Source: Cyclobacteriaceae bacterium YHN15
GTDB taxonomy: Bacteria > Bacteroidota > Bacteroidia > Cytophagales > Cyclobacteriaceae
Reading direction: 5' to 3'
Assembly: GCA_003797895.1 (NCBI GenBank)
Contig: RKQB01000002.1
Span: 247,353 to 311,352, forward strand
DNA length: 64,000 nt
Position numbers and translations under genes: made by a program. The notes under the pieces were generated by a model. The model worked only from the letters and a program-made list of their open reading frames with translations, had not been told where the DNA came from and did not search any database. Positions 1-8,815 of this stretch are shown piece by piece (positions within the stretch are counted from its first letter, which is position 1; each line of letters starts with the position of its first letter).

Positions 1-1291
1 TTGCCTTCAACATGCCTTTTTTCAGGACTTCCAAATCCTTTTCTTCAGATAATAAATTGGGCTGAATCAATGGAGCATCTAATGGGTTTGCAGATTTGAG
101 TCCAACATACCCCCTACTTTCAGGCCTGATCAAAATAACCAAAAAACCGAACCCACTTTTTGTAGGGTAGGTTTTTAAATCATAAATATCCGTACTGTAA
201 TCATCCATTATTCCAGATGGAGCAAGGTGAATCTGTAAATCAGGTCTTTTTAATCCTTTTTCCGAGGCAAAAAAAGCGTTTGCCGTCAATGGACTGTTGC
301 CTAATGCCCCCTTTTTAAACAATAAATAATTCAGGAGGGCCCTGATTTTGTTAAGTGGCTTTAAGGTGGCATTATCAGTGGGTATAGTAGACCATGTAGT
401 AATTCCTGACCAAACATGGTCTATGAGATTTTGCCCTACGCCCGGCAGGTGGTGCAATGCTTCAATACCAAATTCTGATAAATAGGATTTGTCCCCTATT
501 CCTGACAACATCATAAGCTGAGGTGATTGGAATGCCCCTGCACTCAGGATAACTTCTTTGGCACAGTCAATGACTTCTTTCGATCCTCCTTTACCAATGA
601 TTTCTACTCCAACTGCTTTTTTATCATTTATGATGATTTTGGAAACAATACTGGATGTTTTAACAGTTAAATTACTTCTGTTAAGTACTGGTGTTAAAAA
701 GGCTGTTGCTGTGCTGTTTCTTTTATTGTTTTTGATGGTAAACTGCAGCATGGAAGCACCAAATTGCTCCTGCCCGTTGTATTCCTCGTTGTGAGGAATA
801 CCCTTTTCTTCACATGCTTTGATGAATATATGACCCAATGGATGGGGCTGTCTGGAATACGCTACATGTAAAGGCCCATCCTTTCCATAATATTCTCCTT
901 TAAAATCCTCATTGTGCTCAGATTTGACAAAATAAGGTAAAATTTCCTTGTAAGCCCATCCTTTATTTCCAAGGCTTTCCCATTCATCAAAGTCCTCCCT
1001 GTTTCCTCTGACATAGGCCATGGCATTGGTACTGCTGCTTCCCCCCAAAACTTTTCCTCTGGGGATAAAAATTTTCCTTCCATCCACATGTTCCTGGGGC
1101 TCCGTCCAAAACGCCCAATCCACTTCTGAACGATGAAGCTCAGCGTATCCGCCTGGAATATGGATCTGTAGTTTTTTGTCTTTTTCACCGGCCTCAATCA
1201 ATAAGACCTTGTTTTTTGGATCAGCAGAGAGTCTGTTGGCCAAAACACAGCCAGCAGAGCCGGCCCCAATGATGATATAATCAAAAATCAT
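1..1291 (-). CDS. GMC family oxidoreductase (choline dehydrogenase-like), C-terminus beyond window
   Basis: This is an FAD-dependent alcohol dehydrogenase of the glucose-methanol-choline (GMC) family. The reading frame is open from an ATG at 1291 to the window edge, giving about 430 residues. Family members usually have 500-560, so roughly the last 100, including the C-terminal catalytic His region, are missing because of the window and not because of a mutation. Visible marks are the N-terminal dinucleotide fold DYIIIGAGSAG (residues 4-14), GMC signature 1 (GKVLGGSSSTNAMAYVRG, about residues 75-95) and signature 2 (GAFQSPQLMMLSGIG, about residues 250-265). It lies on the same strand as fadD and an acyl-CoA dehydrogenase, so a role in oxidising alcohols for fatty-acid degradation is possible but inferred. 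Substrate cannot be read from the sequence. Confidence 0.93.
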   Translation of the reverse strand, partial: MIFDYIIIGAGSAGCVLANRLSADPKNKVLLIEAGEKDKKLQIHIPGGYAELHRSEVDWAFWTEPQEHVDGRKIFIPRGKVLGGSSSTNAMAYVRGNREDFDEWESLGNKGWAYKEILPYFVKSEHNEDFKGEYYGKDGPLHVAYSRQPHPLGHIFIKACEEKGIPHNEEYNGQEQFGASMLQFTIKNNKRNSTATAFLTPVLNRSNLTVKTSSIVSKIIINDKKAVGVEIIGKGGSKEVIDCAKEVILSAGAFQSPQLMMLSGIGDKSYLSEFGIEALHHLPGVGQNLIDHVWSGITTWSTIPTDNATLKPLNKIRALLNYLLFKKGALGNSPLTANAFFASEKGLKRPDLQIHLAPSGIMDDYSTDIYDLKTYPTKSGFGFLVILIRPESRGYVGLKSANPLDAPLIQPNLLSEEKDLEVLKKGMLKA

Positions 1292-1415
1292 AGGTAGTTG
1301 GGTTTATTAAACCAAAAAATAACTATAAATTCTTTAATTTTTGTTCTTTGAAGCCGGAAATTAATCAACTGACTACAATAATAACCTTAAGAAATAGGTA
1401 ATGGAGTTTGATTCT

Positions 1416-1484
1416 CCCACAAAGGCACCAAGTAACACAAAGTTTTGTGGTTTCCTTTGTGGTACTTTGTGGCTCAGTGGGAAA
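1416..1484. repeat. Degenerate palindromic intergenic repeat, copy 1
   Basis: A 69-bp imperfect inverted repeat. The left arm begins CCCACAAAGGCACCAAGTAA and the right arm ends CTTTGTGGCTCAGTGGG; by hand about 22 of 27 arm positions pair. It lies between fadD and the GMC gene and encodes nothing. A second, more diverged copy starts 107 bp further on. The form resembles REP/MITE-like dispersed elements, but dispersal cannot be tested inside this window. Confidence 0.6.
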
Positions 1485-1522
1485 AGGAGCCCATTATTTG
1501 ATTGTTAAAGGCGTTTTATTAT

Positions 1523-1594
1523 CCCAATAAGGCACTAAGGAACGCAAAATTTTTGGGGTTTTTGTTTGTGGGAATTCGTGTCTTCGTAGGGAAA
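1523..1594. repeat. Degenerate palindromic intergenic repeat, copy 2
   Basis: This copy aligns with copy 1 along its length: it begins CCCAATAAGGCACTAAGGAA and ends with TCTTCGTAGGGAAA, against CCCACAAAGGCACCAAGTAA and GCTCAGTGGGAAA in copy 1. It has decayed further, so its own palindrome is weaker. The two copies are in the same orientation, suggesting an old tandem arrangement. Confidence 0.5.
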
Positions 1595-1622
1595 TGTTCG
1601 CCCTTGTTTGGATTGGAATAAT

Positions 1623-1658
1623 AAAAAAAAGCTCCTTTAAATAAAATTTAAGGGAGCT
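1623..1658 (-). terminator. Intrinsic terminator of fadD
   Basis: Read on the minus strand, AGCTCCCTTAAAT pairs with ATTTAAAGGAGCT around a short AT loop and is followed by a run of eight T. It lies about 45 bases after the fadD stop codon and ends that leftward transcript before the repeats. Confidence 0.8.
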
Positions 1659-1703
1659 GCTATGCTTGAAAATAAAGAAAATACAATACGTTTTGATCGA
1701 AAA

Positions 1704-3389
1704 TTAAGCTTGTGCCACTTTCTTTTCATGCATTTCTTTAATCTTTCTTCTTAGTATTTTACCCACATTGGTTTTGGGTAATTCATCGGTAAAATATACT
1801 TCTTTCGGTACTTTGTAGTTGGTAAGTTCCTCCCGGCAATGTGCAATGATTTCTTCGGCAGTGACCGAATTATCCTTTGGAACTATATAAGCCACCACCT
1901 TTTCTGTAGATTTATCATCCGGCATGCCAATAACTCCTGTTTCCAATACTTTGGGGTGCATCGCAATGGCATTTTCCACTTCGTTCGGATAAACCTTGAA
2001 GCCTGAAACCAAAATCATTTCTTTTTTTCTATCCACTATTTTCACAAAACCGTCCTCATCAATTACTGCTATATCCCCGGTTTTAAACCATTCCCCATCC
2101 ATCACTTTGGCAGTTTCATCAGGTCTGTTCCAATATCCTTTCATAACCTGTGGACCTTTTATACATAGCTCTCCTTTTTCTCCGGTAGGCAGGTCCTTCC
2201 CATTATCATCTATTACTTTGATATCGGTATTTGGAACAGGAATACCTATTGTTCCGATCCTTTCTGTCCCATCAATAGGATTACAAACGGCTACAGGAGA
2301 CGTTTCTGTCAGACCAAAGCCCTCTGCCAGAGGAACTCCTGTTAATTTCTGCCACTTCTCAGCAGTAGCTTTTTGGACTGCCATCCCCCCACCCACTGAT
2401 ACTTTCAGGGATTTGAAATCCAATTTGGCAAATTCTGGATTGTTCATCAATCCATTGAATAAAGTATTGACTCCAGTGAACAGCGTGAATTTATGTTTGC
2501 TTAATTCTTTGATGAAACCAGGAATATCTCTAGGGTTGGTAATCAAAACATTATGAGCACCTATTTTCATCATAGCCAAGCAATTGACTGTTAAAGCAAA
2601 GATATGGTACAAGGGAAGTGCAGTGATGACGATTTCTTCCTTTTCAACCAATTTAGGTTTCATCCAGGCGGAAATCTGCTGCATGTTAGCCACTATATTG
2701 CCATGGGTCAATTCAGCGCCTTTTGAAACCCCTGTTGTACCACCGGTGTATTGTAAGAAAGCGGTATCAGCTAAAGTCAATTCCACCCTTTTGAAAGAGG
2801 ATGCCGCCCCTTTGGACATTGCTGTTTTCCAACTGATTGCCCTGGGCAGATTATAGGCCGGTACCATTTTCTTAACATGTTTGACCACAAAATTGACGAT
2901 CATGCCTTTCAATCCTCCGAGCATATCTCCCAATTCAGTAACAATAACATGCTTGGTCTTAATTTCATGTCTGATTTTCTCCAAATTACTGGCGAAATTG
3001 GCCATAATAACTATCGCATCAGCTCCCGAGTCTTCAAATTGATGCTTCATTTCCCTTGGGGTATACAAAGGATTGGCATTTACTACTACCATTCCTGCCC
3101 TTAAGGTTCCGAATAATGCCACAGGATATTGCAGACAGTTGGGCATTTGAATAGCCACTTTGTCCCCTTTTTTCAACTTCAGTTCATTTTGAAGAAAGGC
3201 AGCAAAATTTCCGGACAATTTATCAACGTCATTGAATGTCAAGGATTTACCCATACATTCATACGCAATTGAATCTCCAAATTTTTTAACGCTTTCTTCA
3301 AATAAATTAACAACAGAGCTGTAAGCCGTTACATTAACTTCTGACTCCACCCCTTCAGGATAAAACTTAAACCATGGAAAATGATGCAT
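1704..3389 (-). CDS. fadD: Long-chain fatty acid--CoA ligase
   Basis: This 561-residue protein activates long-chain fatty acids to acyl-CoA with ATP, at the cytoplasmic face of the membrane. It carries the AMP-binding P-loop YTGGTTGVSKG (residues 214-224), the motif GFGLTETSPV in the middle, the linker DRKKEMILVSGFKVYPNEVE, and a C-terminal LPKTNVGKILRRK whose Lys is the usual adenylation lysine. Length is normal for FadD. An acyl-CoA dehydrogenase lies about 115 bases upstream on the same strand, so activation and the first oxidation step of beta-oxidation are coded side by side. A clear terminator follows the stop codon. No operator for a fatty-acid regulator was recognised upstream. Confidence 0.95.
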   Translation of the reverse strand: MHHFPWFKFYPEGVESEVNVTAYSSVVNLFEESVKKFGDSIAYECMGKSLTFNDVDKLSGNFAAFLQNELKLKKGDKVAIQMPNCLQYPVALFGTLRAGMVVVNANPLYTPREMKHQFEDSGADAIVIMANFASNLEKIRHEIKTKHVIVTELGDMLGGLKGMIVNFVVKHVKKMVPAYNLPRAISWKTAMSKGAASSFKRVELTLADTAFLQYTGGTTGVSKGAELTHGNIVANMQQISAWMKPKLVEKEEIVITALPLYHIFALTVNCLAMMKIGAHNVLITNPRDIPGFIKELSKHKFTLFTGVNTLFNGLMNNPEFAKLDFKSLKVSVGGGMAVQKATAEKWQKLTGVPLAEGFGLTETSPVAVCNPIDGTERIGTIGIPVPNTDIKVIDDNGKDLPTGEKGELCIKGPQVMKGYWNRPDETAKVMDGEWFKTGDIAVIDEDGFVKIVDRKKEMILVSGFKVYPNEVENAIAMHPKVLETGVIGMPDDKSTEKVVAYIVPKDNSVTAEEIIAHCREELTNYKVPKEVYFTDELPKTNVGKILRRKIKEMHEKKVAQA

Positions 3390-3504
3390 AGAGAATTCAG
3401 TATTTTGGGTTGATAATTTTTTTCATTAATAAGTGACCTAATATAATTGATAAATGTTTGTTTAAAAAAAATAAATACACCTAACCTATCACATTAAATC
3501 ATTT

Positions 3505-4662
3505 TTATCCCAATAATTTTCGAGCAATCAGTTCTTTCATAATTTCATTGGTACCTGCATATATTCTCTGCACCCTCGCATCTGCAAATGCCCTTGCCAC
3601 CGAAAAATCCCACATATATCCATAACCCCCATGTAACTGTACACATTCATCAGATACAGCGCATTGCAGTTCTGTCAAGAGGTATTTTGCGGAAGAAGCC
3701 ATGGCTGAGTCTACCTTTTTTTCATTGTGCAAGATCACCAATTGATCGGCATAAATCCTGCCCTGCTCCAATTTCGCTCCCATTTCAGCCAGTTTAAATC
3801 TCGTATTCTGAAACTCTGAAATACTTCTTCCAAAAGCTTTTCTTTCTTTTACGTATTCCAAAGTTGACATAAAAGCGGATTCTGCCAATGCAATGGCCGC
3901 AAGTCCAACAATCAACCTTTCCTGTGCCAATTCAGTCATCAGGTATTTAAATCCTTCTCCTTCTTTTCCCAAGAGGTTTTCTTTGGGAACTTTTACATCC
4001 TCAAAAAACAGTTCACAGGTATCCTGGGCATGTAGTCCCACTTTTTCAAAAGGTACCCCCTTTGAAAAGCCCTCCATGTCCTTGTCTACAATAAACAGAC
4101 TTATCCCTTTAGCTCCTTGATTGGGGTCTGTTTTGGCAGCTAAAACTACCACATCGGAAAGGTAGCCATTGGTGATAAAGGTTTTGGAACCATTGATCAG
4201 ATAGTGGTCTCCTTTGTCCACAGCTGTGGACCGGATGGCCTGTAGATCACTTCCAGCTCCCGGTTCTGTCATGGCAATAGCCGAGATCAGATCTCCGGAA
4301 ACCATGCCAGGTATATATTTGGATTTTACCTTTTCTGTTCCGTAATGTAGAATGTATGGAAATACGATATCGCTGTGTAGCGGATATCCAATTGCAGGGC
4401 CAGAACACCCGGATAAGCCCAATTCCTCAATGAAAATGGCATTGTATCTGAAGTCATTGATGTTCAATCCCCCATATTGTTCCGGGGCCTGTAAACATAA
4501 AAAACCATTATCACCTAATTTCTTCCAAGATTCCCTGGAAACCATTTTGTTTTTTTCCCATTCAGCATTGAATGGTGTAATCTCTTTGGCAATAAAGTCC
4601 CTAAATGACTGCCTGAACATCTCGTGTTCTTCATTGAAAATGGTTCTGCTTACTGAATACAT
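3505..4662 (-). CDS. Acyl-CoA dehydrogenase
   Basis: A 385-residue FAD-dependent acyl-CoA dehydrogenase that oxidises acyl-CoA to trans-2-enoyl-CoA and passes electrons to ETF. The family hallmarks are present: the FAD/substrate segment AIAMTEPGAGSDLQAIRS (about residues 130-147), the helical C-terminal domain with QLHGGYGYMWDFSVARAFAD, and the terminal YAGTNEIMKELIARKLLG. Length and motifs fit the standard short/medium-chain type. It is transcribed with or just ahead of fadD. With the 3-hydroxyacyl-CoA dehydrogenase at 34.4 kb it gives the window two beta-oxidation steps. Chain-length preference cannot be judged. Confidence 0.94.
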   Translation of the reverse strand: MYSVSRTIFNEEHEMFRQSFRDFIAKEITPFNAEWEKNKMVSRESWKKLGDNGFLCLQAPEQYGGLNINDFRYNAIFIEELGLSGCSGPAIGYPLHSDIVFPYILHYGTEKVKSKYIPGMVSGDLISAIAMTEPGAGSDLQAIRSTAVDKGDHYLINGSKTFITNGYLSDVVVLAAKTDPNQGAKGISLFIVDKDMEGFSKGVPFEKVGLHAQDTCELFFEDVKVPKENLLGKEGEGFKYLMTELAQERLIVGLAAIALAESAFMSTLEYVKERKAFGRSISEFQNTRFKLAEMGAKLEQGRIYADQLVILHNEKKVDSAMASSAKYLLTELQCAVSDECVQLHGGYGYMWDFSVARAFADARVQRIYAGTNEIMKELIARKLLG

Positions 4663-4844
4663 ATTAGATTTGGGTTTATGGAAAATCGAAATTAAATCCT
4701 GAAATCAAAGTAAAAACTATCCTATATGGCTATAAAATTAAAAAAAATATAGGGATATACCAGTAATTATTTGGTAAACGGTAAGTAAAAAAGTCAAAAA
4801 GAAAAAGGTGACCATAGCAATCCCCTTCAATTTTTAATACGCCA

Positions 4845-6374
4845 TTAATTCCATGGTTTTCTGGGAAGTTTCCCATCCCTTTGTGCCGTATTGTACACCA
4901 TGGCGGCTATAATAACTGCAGCCTGTGTCATATCGGAAAATTGCATCCTTTCGTAAACATCCATATTGGTATGGTATCCTTTTCCATAATCAATGGGATC
5001 CTGAATAAACTGGAATCCCGGCACTCCAACCGCATCAAATGCCACGTGATCTGTAGATCCCGTGTTTCTTCTGGTTACCGTGCTTGCGCCAAGTTCATGA
5101 AAGGGTTCAAACCATTTTTCAAAAACAGGAACCAACATATCATTGCCCTCCAGATAGATACCTCGAATTTTTCCGGAACCATTGTCCAGGTTGAAGTAGG
5201 CTGAAATTTTATCCCATTCGTCTTTTTTCTCCTTCGTATTTCTATCAGCAACATATTGCTGAACATACCCCCTGGAACCATAAAGCCCCTGCTCCTCTTC
5301 TCCCCATAGGGCTATGCGAATGGTCCTTCTCGGTTGTACACCTATGGCTTTCAGGATTCTAATTGCCTCCATCATGACCACTACTCCGGCTGCATTGTCA
5401 TTCGCTCCGGTTCCAGCATGCCAACTGTCCAAATGGGCACCCAACATCACCAATTCAGGTTTCAGGTTTTTGTCAGTTCCAGGGATTTCTGCCAACACAT
5501 TGTATCCCTTATAATCATCATCCAACCTTTCTACCTCAACTTCTGCTTCAATACTTACCGATTTCCCGTTTTTTAATAGCCGATAAATTCTTCCATAATG
5601 TTCAGATGCAATTTCAATCTCAGGAATTGTGACTGCTTTTTCTTTGCTATATGATCCTGCTCTGGTATGGAATACAGTTCCAAAGCTTCCTCTGGTTCCC
5701 GTAATTCGAAGACCTGCTCCTTCTTCTATTAAGAATTGGTTCAACTTCTGGTCCAATACCCTCTGCGCTCTCAACTGGGCAAGCATTTCGGGAGTATATC
5801 TTCCGCCTCCACCACCAATGTTTATGGTTTTACGTTCTTCCAATTCCTCAGCTGTCCATCTTTTTGCCTCTGCTTCAAAGGCAGGATTGATCTGGAGATT
5901 GGCAGGAGTCATCACTACTTTTCCTTTCAACTTACCTTTATATTTACTGAAATCCTCCTCTGTATTTATTTCCAATAAGGTCACTTCAGCATCGATTGGT
6001 CCATTTGTACCGTCCGTCCATGCCTTAGGGTAACCAATAATCTGGGCATAATATGGCTCTTTCATGGCGATATAGGATTTTTTCACATTCCAGCCCCTTC
6101 CGAATTCACCATAGGAATCAATTTTTACATTGCTCAATCCCCATTGCTGAAATTTCTCAGCAGTCCAGGATCTGGCATTTCTCAAATTAGTAGAACCGGA
6201 AAGTCTTGGCCCTAAAAAATCAGTGAGGTGAAAAGACAAATCCTGTATCTGGGAATTGCCTATGCCCTCTGACTTGATCTTATACATCATTTCCAGATCA
6301 ACTCCTTCCTGGGCAAGAATATTTCCTGACCAGAGAAAGAGGACCAAAATCATTGTTGAAATATGCCTTTTCAT
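4845..6374 (-). CDS. Secreted M28 family zinc metallopeptidase
   Basis: An exported aminopeptidase/carboxypeptidase Q-like zinc peptidase of 509 residues. I chose the ATG at 6374 because it begins a clear signal peptide (MKRHISTMILVLFLWSGN, then ILAQ); an in-frame ATG 24 bases upstream adds residues that do not fit a signal peptide. A PA-type insert lies in the N-terminal half, and the M28 metal ligands are all visible: GAHLDSW, GANDNAAG, WGEEEQG, YFNLDNGSG and GSTDHVAF. It probably trims peptides in the periplasm or outside the cell. The gene is divergent from the kinase at 6515 and stands alone on its strand. Confidence 0.92.
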   Translation of the reverse strand: MKRHISTMILVLFLWSGNILAQEGVDLEMMYKIKSEGIGNSQIQDLSFHLTDFLGPRLSGSTNLRNARSWTAEKFQQWGLSNVKIDSYGEFGRGWNVKKSYIAMKEPYYAQIIGYPKAWTDGTNGPIDAEVTLLEINTEEDFSKYKGKLKGKVVMTPANLQINPAFEAEAKRWTAEELEERKTINIGGGGGRYTPEMLAQLRAQRVLDQKLNQFLIEEGAGLRITGTRGSFGTVFHTRAGSYSKEKAVTIPEIEIASEHYGRIYRLLKNGKSVSIEAEVEVERLDDDYKGYNVLAEIPGTDKNLKPELVMLGAHLDSWHAGTGANDNAAGVVVMMEAIRILKAIGVQPRRTIRIALWGEEEQGLYGSRGYVQQYVADRNTKEKKDEWDKISAYFNLDNGSGKIRGIYLEGNDMLVPVFEKWFEPFHELGASTVTRRNTGSTDHVAFDAVGVPGFQFIQDPIDYGKGYHTNMDVYERMQFSDMTQAAVIIAAMVYNTAQRDGKLPRKPWN

Positions 6375-6479
6375 AATTAAGCAATGTTTAAAATTCAATT
6401 GGTGGTTCCCATTTTTCCACTCTATGAAAACCTATTATCAAAATTCTCAAAAAAACTGACCTGATTTCAACCATTGATG

Positions 6480-6487
6480 TAATTTTG
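6480..6487 (+). promoter_or_regulatory. -7 promoter element for the kinase gene
   Basis: TAATTTTG matches the Bacteroidota -7 consensus TAnnTTTG exactly. No convincing -33 TTTG lies 19-21 bases upstream. If transcription starts about 7 bases after it, the TTG at 6485 lies inside the promoter, which supports the ATG at 6515 as the real start. Confidence 0.4.
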
Positions 6488-6514
6488 AAACAGTTTACAT
6501 TCTATTACCAAAAA

Positions 6515-7486
6515 ATGATATTACAGGAACCTTTAGATAAAGAACAAGAAGATTGGTTAAGAAAAAAGAGATTGCTGCAACCGGAGGAACAAATTTTAGC
6601 ATATGGAAAAGCTGGTGAGGGAAACATGAATGTGGTAATCAGGGTAAAAACTAATGTCAAATCATTCATTCTAAAACAATCCAGACCATATGTCAACAAA
6701 TACCCTCAAGTCCCTGCCCCAAAGGAAAGGATTTTAACAGAGAAAGCATTTTATCAAGCCATAGCCCATGATCAGATACTTGCCATGTATTCTCCAACAA
6801 TGATTCAATTTTATGCTGAATCCATGGTGATGGTATTGGATGATTTGGGAAATACAGCAGATTTTAACCAAATATATAAAGAACCTCCCTCTTTTTCTTT
6901 TGTGGATGCAGGTAGCCTTATTTCCTATTTAATCAGGCTGCATGGTATTGAGGCCCGTGATTTTCCGGATAATTCAGCCATGAAAACACTTAATCATGAG
7001 CACATATTTGTTTATCCGTATTTGGAAGATAATGGATTTGATTTAGACCAAGTACAACCAGGTTTGCAGGAAATAGCAGTATTTTTTAAAAAGAATCAAA
7101 AACTTAAGTATGAGATATTGGCTTTAGGTGAAAGATATTTAAGCAAAGGGAATCACCTTCTTCATGGTGATTTTTACCCAGGAAGCTGGATGAAAGTGTC
7201 AAATGGAATTAAAGTGATTGATACTGAATTTGCATTTGTAGGTGACAGGGAGTTTGATCTGGGAGTGATGCTTGCACACCTGAAATTGGCAAAAATACCT
7301 CAAAAGATGATTGACATAACTCAAAATCTATACTCCGAGGCCAATGCGATAGACACCAAATTACTCAGAAAATATATGGGAGTAGAAATCTTGAGACGTT
7401 TAATCGGTTTGGCGCAATTGCCACTTCATCTTAGTTTAGGCGAAAAACAAAGCCTCTGCGAAGAAGCTTCAGCAATGATCTTATGA
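6515..7486 (+). CDS. Phosphotransferase of the APH / methylthioribose kinase-like family
   Basis: A 323-residue small-molecule kinase of the aminoglycoside-phosphotransferase fold. Residues near the N-terminus (GEGNMNVVIRV, then FILKQSRPYVNKYPQVPAP) resemble the nucleotide-binding part of methylthioribose kinase, and the C-terminal half has LLHGDFYPGSWM (Brenner-like HGD catalytic motif) and KVIDTEFAFVGDREFDLG (metal-binding Asp). I start it at the ATG at 6515; a TTG 30 bases upstream is in frame but lies in a promoter element. It overlaps the next gene by 4 bases, so the two are translationally coupled. No other methionine-salvage gene is near, so the substrate is unknown. Aminoglycoside resistance is not implied. 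Confidence 0.8.
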   Translation: MILQEPLDKEQEDWLRKKRLLQPEEQILAYGKAGEGNMNVVIRVKTNVKSFILKQSRPYVNKYPQVPAPKERILTEKAFYQAIAHDQILAMYSPTMIQFYAESMVMVLDDLGNTADFNQIYKEPPSFSFVDAGSLISYLIRLHGIEARDFPDNSAMKTLNHEHIFVYPYLEDNGFDLDQVQPGLQEIAVFFKKNQKLKYEILALGERYLSKGNHLLHGDFYPGSWMKVSNGIKVIDTEFAFVGDREFDLGVMLAHLKLAKIPQKMIDITQNLYSEANAIDTKLLRKYMGVEILRRLIGLAQLPLHLSLGEKQSLCEEASAMIL

Positions 7487-8772
7487 TTAAATCAACATAT
7501 CTTATATCTCTTCTATTTTGGATAAATTTCATTTTTGTTTCATGTAAAAATGAGACGGGAACCATTCATTCAGATCGCTATCAAGCGCCAATTTTAAGCC
7601 TTACAGAGGAAGAACTCTATGATAAAGTTTTGGGTATGCTGATTGGTTCGGCTATAGGTGATGCTATGGGAGCCCCCACTGAAATGTGGAGCAGAGAAAG
7701 CATTTACAGTGAATATGGTTTTGTCACCGACCTGTTCCCCATGATAAGGGAGGTTTCGGCAGAAGGTATTTGGAAAGCAAACTTACCTGCAGGCGGCACC
7801 ACTGATGATACCAGGTGGAAAGTTCTTACTGTGAATTATCTGCTCAGAGACAACCCAAATTTCCTTCATTCTGAAAAATTTGCAAGATATATTCTCGATG
7901 AATATAATGGTTATTTGGAGGAACTCGACAAGATCGACAGCCTTGATGCGGAAGCCTATGGGAATGGGATGCTGAAAGTCGATTGGTTGAAGGAATGGGC
8001 CAAGGTTTCTAAGCCATACATTGAAAAAGATCTATACGGGTTTGAAAAAAAGCTGTCTACATTTTACGGAGGGGAAATGGTTTGTGCGGGATTACTCTAT
8101 TCTCCTGTAATCGGGGCATTTTTCCCTGAAGATCCTGAAAAGGCCTATTTGGAAGCCCATAAGTTGGCAATGTATGATATTGGTTATGCCAAAGATATAA
8201 GCGCTTTGACTGCTGCTATGACCTCCGCTGCCATGACCAAAAGCGGCCAAACTGATGAATTATTGGATGTGCTCCGGAATATTGATCCTGAAGATTATTA
8301 TGGGAGTAGACTGGTAGGGAGGACATCTTACCATATTCTACAAAAAGCATTAAAACTAGTCCATGATTTCAGAGCGGAATTGAAAGATACCATCTCGAAT
8401 AATAATGTAAGTTTGGAAAAAAGAATGATGGATTGGGATGAATCCAACTTAAATCCCCTCTTTTTGAAATTGGATAAACATCTTCAGGATATGCCCTTTC
8501 ACGCTGGTGAAATATATCTTCAATTATTGACCGCAATGATTGTTGCTGATTTTGACTTTGAAAAAACCCTTTCTTTTCTGGTGAATTATGGAAGGGACAA
8601 TGATACCACTGCCGCTATCGCAGGAGGAATTCTGGGCGCCTTTTATGGATTTGATAAGCTTCCTGACAGCATGAAAAGGCAGGTGTTGACGGTGAATAAA
8701 AATGAATTGAATATTGACTTGGAAAAAGCTGCCTTGGATTTTCAACAAAAAATCATGAGCAGGTACCCATAA
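7483..8772 (+). CDS. Lipoprotein of the ADP-ribosylglycohydrolase family
   Basis: A 429-residue protein of the ADP-ribosylglycohydrolase (DraG/ARH) fold. The N-terminus is a lipoprotein signal with lipobox FVSC (Cys21), so it should be anchored in the envelope and not cytosolic like classical DraG. The two metal-binding signatures are present: MLIGSAIGDAMGAPTE followed by GGTTDDTRW (about residues 100-110), and GRDNDTTAAIAGGILGAFYG (about residues 365-385). It overlaps the kinase stop by 4 bases (ATGA), showing an operon. Members of this fold also hydrolyse other ribosyl or glycosidic bonds, so the substrate may be a nucleoside-like compound. A strong terminator follows. Confidence 0.87.
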   Translation: MIKSTYLISLLFWINFIFVSCKNETGTIHSDRYQAPILSLTEEELYDKVLGMLIGSAIGDAMGAPTEMWSRESIYSEYGFVTDLFPMIREVSAEGIWKANLPAGGTTDDTRWKVLTVNYLLRDNPNFLHSEKFARYILDEYNGYLEELDKIDSLDAEAYGNGMLKVDWLKEWAKVSKPYIEKDLYGFEKKLSTFYGGEMVCAGLLYSPVIGAFFPEDPEKAYLEAHKLAMYDIGYAKDISALTAAMTSAAMTKSGQTDELLDVLRNIDPEDYYGSRLVGRTSYHILQKALKLVHDFRAELKDTISNNNVSLEKRMMDWDESNLNPLFLKLDKHLQDMPFHAGEIYLQLLTAMIVADFDFEKTLSFLVNYGRDNDTTAAIAGGILGAFYGFDKLPDSMKRQVLTVNKNELNIDLEKAALDFQQKIMSRYP

Positions 8773-8803
8773 AAAAACCCGGGCAATTTACCCGGGTTTT
8801 TAT
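8771..8803. terminator. Bidirectional intrinsic terminator
   Basis: AAAAACCCGGG and CCCGGGTTTTT form a perfect 11-bp stem around CAATTTA, with A/T runs on both sides. It lies between the convergent ADP-ribosylglycohydrolase gene and the secreted protein at 8816, so it can serve both. Confidence 0.88.
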
Positions 8804-8815
8804 TGGTTGTGGTAG

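Noticed and set aside
862..1197. 111-codon open frame on the minus strand
   Set aside because: It lies out of frame inside the GMC oxidoreductase gene, whose motifs are clear in the overlapping frame.
1996..2556. 186-codon plus-strand frame
   Set aside because: Antisense to the conserved part of fadD; composition looks like a shadow.
6515..7486. Aminoglycoside resistance gene
   Set aside because: The fold is shared, but the N-terminal and catalytic motifs are closer to methylthioribose kinase and the context is metabolic.
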